In this document: positions 14,879-16,765 of the stretch, piece by piece | Position numbering within the stretch: position 1 is the first letter of the stretch | How the letters are laid out: every line of letters begins with the position of its first letter | The notes under the pieces: model-generated | What the model was told of the DNA's origin: nothing | Seen by the model: only the letters and a program-made list of their open reading frames with translations | The model's database searches: none | From: Chloroflexota bacterium | GTDB lineage: Bacteria > Chloroflexota > UBA6077 > JACQUR01 | Length of the DNA: 16,765 nt | NCBI GenBank assembly: GCA_016210245.1 | Contig: JACQUR010000043.1 | Coordinates: forward strand, 1-16,765 | Direction of reading: 5' to 3' | Position numbers and translations under genes: made by a program

Positions 14879-14902
14879 TCTTCTATCCTGTCTTCTATCC
14901 TG
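14879..14902. repeat. Tandem 12-bp direct repeat in the cupredoxin leader
   Basis: TCTTCTATCCTG occurs twice in direct tandem (14879-14890 and 14891-14902), ending 15 nt before the ATG at 14864. It overlaps the purine-rich region that forms the ribosome binding site on the minus strand. It resembles one arm of the tandem-unit hairpins elsewhere in the window, but no complementary arm is present. Confidence 0.7.
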
Positions 14903-14960
14903 AGTCGACAGTCGACCGGGCACGAGCGGACTGTGACCTGTGAACTGTCGACTGTCGACT
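14903..14960. repeat. Tandem-unit hairpin, GTCGACT type, in the cupredoxin upstream region
   Basis: AGTCGACAGTCGAC (14903-14916) is exactly complementary to 14947-14960. The right side continues the unit in degenerate form (GACTGTGACCTGTGAACTGTCGACTG). The spacer is 30 nt. Unlike the other three elements, it lies at a gene's 5' side, in the presumed mRNA leader of the cupredoxin gene. Confidence 0.75.
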
Positions 14961-15177
14961 GTGGACTTGGTCCAGGTCTTGCCCTGGACTGCCGACCGCT
15001 CTGCGGCCGGTGCTCTTCTGCTACCAGTGGAATGTAACGGGCTCGGGCAGAGATCTGTTACTGGAACTATCTCCTTTCGCGTGATGGCTTCATGAGGGTG
15101 CGCGCGTTGGGCTCCCGGGAACGCCCGCGAGTTTTGCCAGATCGGGGGAGACTGCTGCAAGGCAGGGGGATGACACA
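14961..15177. other. Gene-free structured upstream region of the cupredoxin gene
   Basis: No gene is supported here. Read on the minus strand it contains stem-forming pairs. GTCCAGG (14970-14976) pairs with CCTGGAC (14983-14989). CCAGTAAC pairs with GTTAC and ACTGG, an imperfect hairpin over about 15024-15064. A purine-rich AAAGGAGATAG (complement of about 15067-15077) has no start codon at a useful distance. A promoter for the cupredoxin gene should lie here but no clear box pair is seen; TACATT near 15030 is the best -10 candidate. No riboswitch class was recognised. Confidence 0.4.
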
Positions 15178-15216
15178 GGGCTGCTCGCAGCACCTGGAAG
15201 GTGCTGCGAGCAGCCC
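15178..15216 (-). terminator. Strong hairpin terminator of the tandem-propeller gene
   Basis: Perfect 18-bp stem (15178-15195 with 15199-15216; GGGCTGCTCGCAGCACCT and its complement) with loop GGA, 33 nt past the stop codon at 15250. No T-run follows on the minus strand. Being perfectly symmetric, it may also block plus-strand read-through. Confidence 0.75.
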
Positions 15217-15249
15217 TCGATCACGCGAATGCTGTTGGCCAGGCCGGAC

Positions 15250-16765
15250 TCAGGGTTTTGCGGCCTTCCAGACGTGGCCCTTGAATACCTGGGTGCCGTC
15301 GCTCGGGTCATCGCCGATGAACAGGTTGCCCGGGGCATCGAGCGCCAGCGCGGTGGCGAACTGGAAGGCTACCGTGCTGCCATTCGGCAGGCTGCCCGTG
15401 GTCGCGTACACCTCCTGGGTTTGGGTGCCGACGGTGTAGCGCAGGATCGTCGATACCGCCCCGGGGGAGTCGGCGACGTAGAGCGTGCCGCTGCCGTCGG
15501 AGGTGATGGCCGTGGGCGCGGTGGCGGTGATGCCTGTCGCCGAGGTCGGGCAGGAGGAGGCGCAGCCGACCGCGTTGGCGATCTCGGTCACAGCAGCTCT
15601 CTGGGCCAGGTAGAGGTCGTTGCCCACCAGGGCGAAGGCGGAGACGCCCCGCCCATCGGAGGTCTTGCCGATGGTCTGGACCGTGGGCGAGCTGCCGCCC
15701 GGGTTCGCCACCCGCAGCACGTTGCCGTTCTTGATGAACCCCACGTAGAGGTTGTGGTCCGGCCCCAGCGCTGTGGCGGTGGCGCGGTTGCCGCCCAGGC
15801 CGCCCGCGCCCCCGGCCACCAGCACCGGGCTGCCCACCGTCTCGGTGGTGGGGTTGAAGCTCAGCCGCCACACGCCCTGGCTCTTGGAGGAGTTGTCGGG
15901 CACGTAGACGACGTTGTTGGCCGAGTCGAAGCTCGGCTGGCCGGGCGAGACCGCGGCCAGGTTGCAGGTGTCCTGGTTGGCCAGGAAGGTGCCCGGCACC
16001 GAGGCGTTGGGGTCCAGGCGGCAGAAGCCGAAGGCGTGGTCGGAGACCCACAGGTGGGTGCCCATCCACACCACGCCCCCAGGGCTGGTGATCCCCGAGG
16101 TGTAGAGCGTGCCGCTGGTCAGCGCGGGACCGGGCGGAGGGGTCACGCCGCCTCCTCCCGAGCCGCACGGCACCTCGGGCGACGAACCGGCGGCGATCTG
16201 CCAGACATGGCCCGCCAGGACCTGCCTGCCGTTAGTCGGGTCATCGCCAATGAACAGGTTGCCTGGGGCGTCCAGCGCCAGCGCGGTGGCGAACTGGAAG
16301 GCTACCGTACTACCATTCGGCAGGGTGCCCAGCGTAGCATAGGTATCCTGGCAGCCAGTGCTGATCGTGTAGCGCAGAATGGTGGAGTTGGAGGCCGGCG
16401 TGTCGGCGACGTAGAGCACGTTGGCTCCGTCGGAGGCCAGCGCGGCGGGTGCGGTGTCGATGATGCCCGTCGCCAGGGTCAGGCAGTTCGGCGCGCAGCC
16501 AGCCGCGTTGGCGATCTCGGTCACCCCGCGTTTCTGGGCGAGGTAGAGGTCGTTGCCCACGAAGGCGAAGGCGGAGACGCCTCGCCCGTCGGAGGTCTTG
16601 CCGATGGTCTGGACCGTGGGCGAGCTGCCGTTCGGGTTCGCCACCCGCAGCACGTTGCCGTTCTTGATGAACCCCACGTAGAGGTTGTGGTCCGGCCCCA
16701 GCGCTGTGGCGGTGGCGCGGTTGCCGCCCAGGCCGCCCGCGCCCCCGGCCACCAGCACCGGGCTG
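15250..16765 (-). CDS. Tandem beta-propeller protein (SMP-30/NHL-like), partial at its 5' end
   Basis: 505 codons are visible; the N-terminus lies beyond the right edge, and the frame is open to the last base. The first in-frame GTG at 16758 is internal, because it corresponds to a Val in the second copy (SPVLVAGG). The protein consists of copies of a 311-residue unit. Each has propeller-like strands: LGPDHNLYVGFIKNGNVLRVANP, VGNDLYLAQ, LYVADTPASNSTILRYT and LALDAPGNLFIGDDP, ending in GHVW. The two visible copies are joined by a Gly/Pro linker (GSGGGGVTPPPGP). Pairs of Cys (CAPNC and CASSC) recur within units. A secreted or surface role is likely from the repeat type and linker, but no signal peptide or catalytic motif can be seen. 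The last copy ends right after the propeller, with no anchor. Confidence 0.8.
   Translation of the reverse strand, partial: SPVLVAGGAGGLGGNRATATALGPDHNLYVGFIKNGNVLRVANPNGSSPTVQTIGKTSDGRGVSAFAFVGNDLYLAQKRGVTEIANAAGCAPNCLTLATGIIDTAPAALASDGANVLYVADTPASNSTILRYTISTGCQDTYATLGTLPNGSTVAFQFATALALDAPGNLFIGDDPTNGRQVLAGHVWQIAAGSSPEVPCGSGGGGVTPPPGPALTSGTLYTSGITSPGGVVWMGTHLWVSDHAFGFCRLDPNASVPGTFLANQDTCNLAAVSPGQPSFDSANNVVYVPDNSSKSQGVWRLSFNPTTETVGSPVLVAGGAGGLGGNRATATALGPDHNLYVGFIKNGNVLRVANPGGSSPTVQTIGKTSDGRGVSAFALVGNDLYLAQRAAVTEIANAVGCASSCPTSATGITATAPTAITSDGSGTLYVADSPGAVSTILRYTVGTQTQEVYATTGSLPNGSTVAFQFATALALDAPGNLFIGDDPSDGTQVFKGHVWKAAKP
15250..16765. repeat. 933-nt in-frame tandem repeat
   Basis: Bases n and n+933 match along the visible overlap. 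15701-15832 and 16634-16765 are identical by eye (132 nt). 15601-15832 differs from its partner at 7 sites. The segment near 15294-15410 matches 16227-16343 with scattered changes, whereas 15420-15600 against 16353-16533 is clearly diverged. The unit is exactly 311 codons, so the duplication keeps the reading frame. Confidence 0.9.

Noticed and set aside
14864..15193. Minus-strand open frame of 109 codons upstream of the cupredoxin gene
   Set aside because: It begins inside the terminator hairpin, runs through the repeats, and has no ribosome binding site or domain. It is better read as non-coding leader sequence.
16756..16758. GTG as the start of the tandem-propeller gene
   Set aside because: The same Val lies in the interior of the second copy, and the frame remains open to the window edge, so the gene continues beyond it.

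Overview
The window comes from a GC-rich bacterium. The best guess is a member of the Chloroflexota. That inference rests on secreted proteins with Thr-Pro-rich linkers, FGYP-type surface modules, SMP-30/YVTN-type propellers, amicyanin-like cupredoxin chains, and intergenic hairpins built from short tandem repeats. No rRNA, tRNA or taxonomic marker is present, so the assignment is tentative.

Layout. (1) Positions 1-1451, minus: a secreted clan GH-A glycoside hydrolase, cut by the left edge. (2) 1452-1659: a divergent promoter region with one good sigma-70 promoter on each strand and a 13-nt palindrome between them. (3) 1660-6558, plus: a four-gene molybdenum hydroxylase (xanthine dehydrogenase/aldehyde oxidoreductase family) operon. 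Its order is FAD subunit, [2Fe-2S] subunit, Mo-cofactor subunit, then a second FAD subunit carrying a Cys-rich insert like that of PaoB/HcrB. A perfect 40-nt palindrome ends it. (4) 6625-9764, minus: a two-gene translationally coupled operon for a beta-propeller lipoprotein and a secreted FGYP/Ig-like protein, with a TTGACA promoter near 9950. (5) 10012-10479, plus: a DUF192 lipoprotein, convergent with (6) a small GT-A-like glycosyltransferase (10536-11270, minus). (7) 11499-12464, plus: a CorA-type Mg2+/divalent metal channel. (8) 12600-12940: a gene-free interval that looks like a small transcription unit, with promoter, about 300 nt of highly structured RNA and a terminator. It contains a 20-codon frame with a strong ribosome binding site. 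(9) 13011-14864, minus: a membrane-anchored protein with three type-1 copper domains. (10) 15250-16765, minus: a protein of tandem beta-propellers with a 933-nt repeat period, cut by the right edge.

How the parts fit. The Mo-hydroxylase genes form one operon and probably one enzyme complex. Electrons would pass from the Mo centre through two [2Fe-2S] clusters to FAD. The second flavoprotein adds a probable [4Fe-4S] cluster. The substrate is not evident, and the Mo subunit departs from family consensus at two cofactor/active-site loops. Most other genes encode exported or envelope proteins.

The most unusual features are four long hairpins, each built from a different short tandem unit. Three of them abut or contain the stop codons of the preceding genes. 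Others are the two-flavoprotein operon, the Mo subunit without GGGFGxK, the candidate structured RNA, and the mosaic 933-nt protein repeat.
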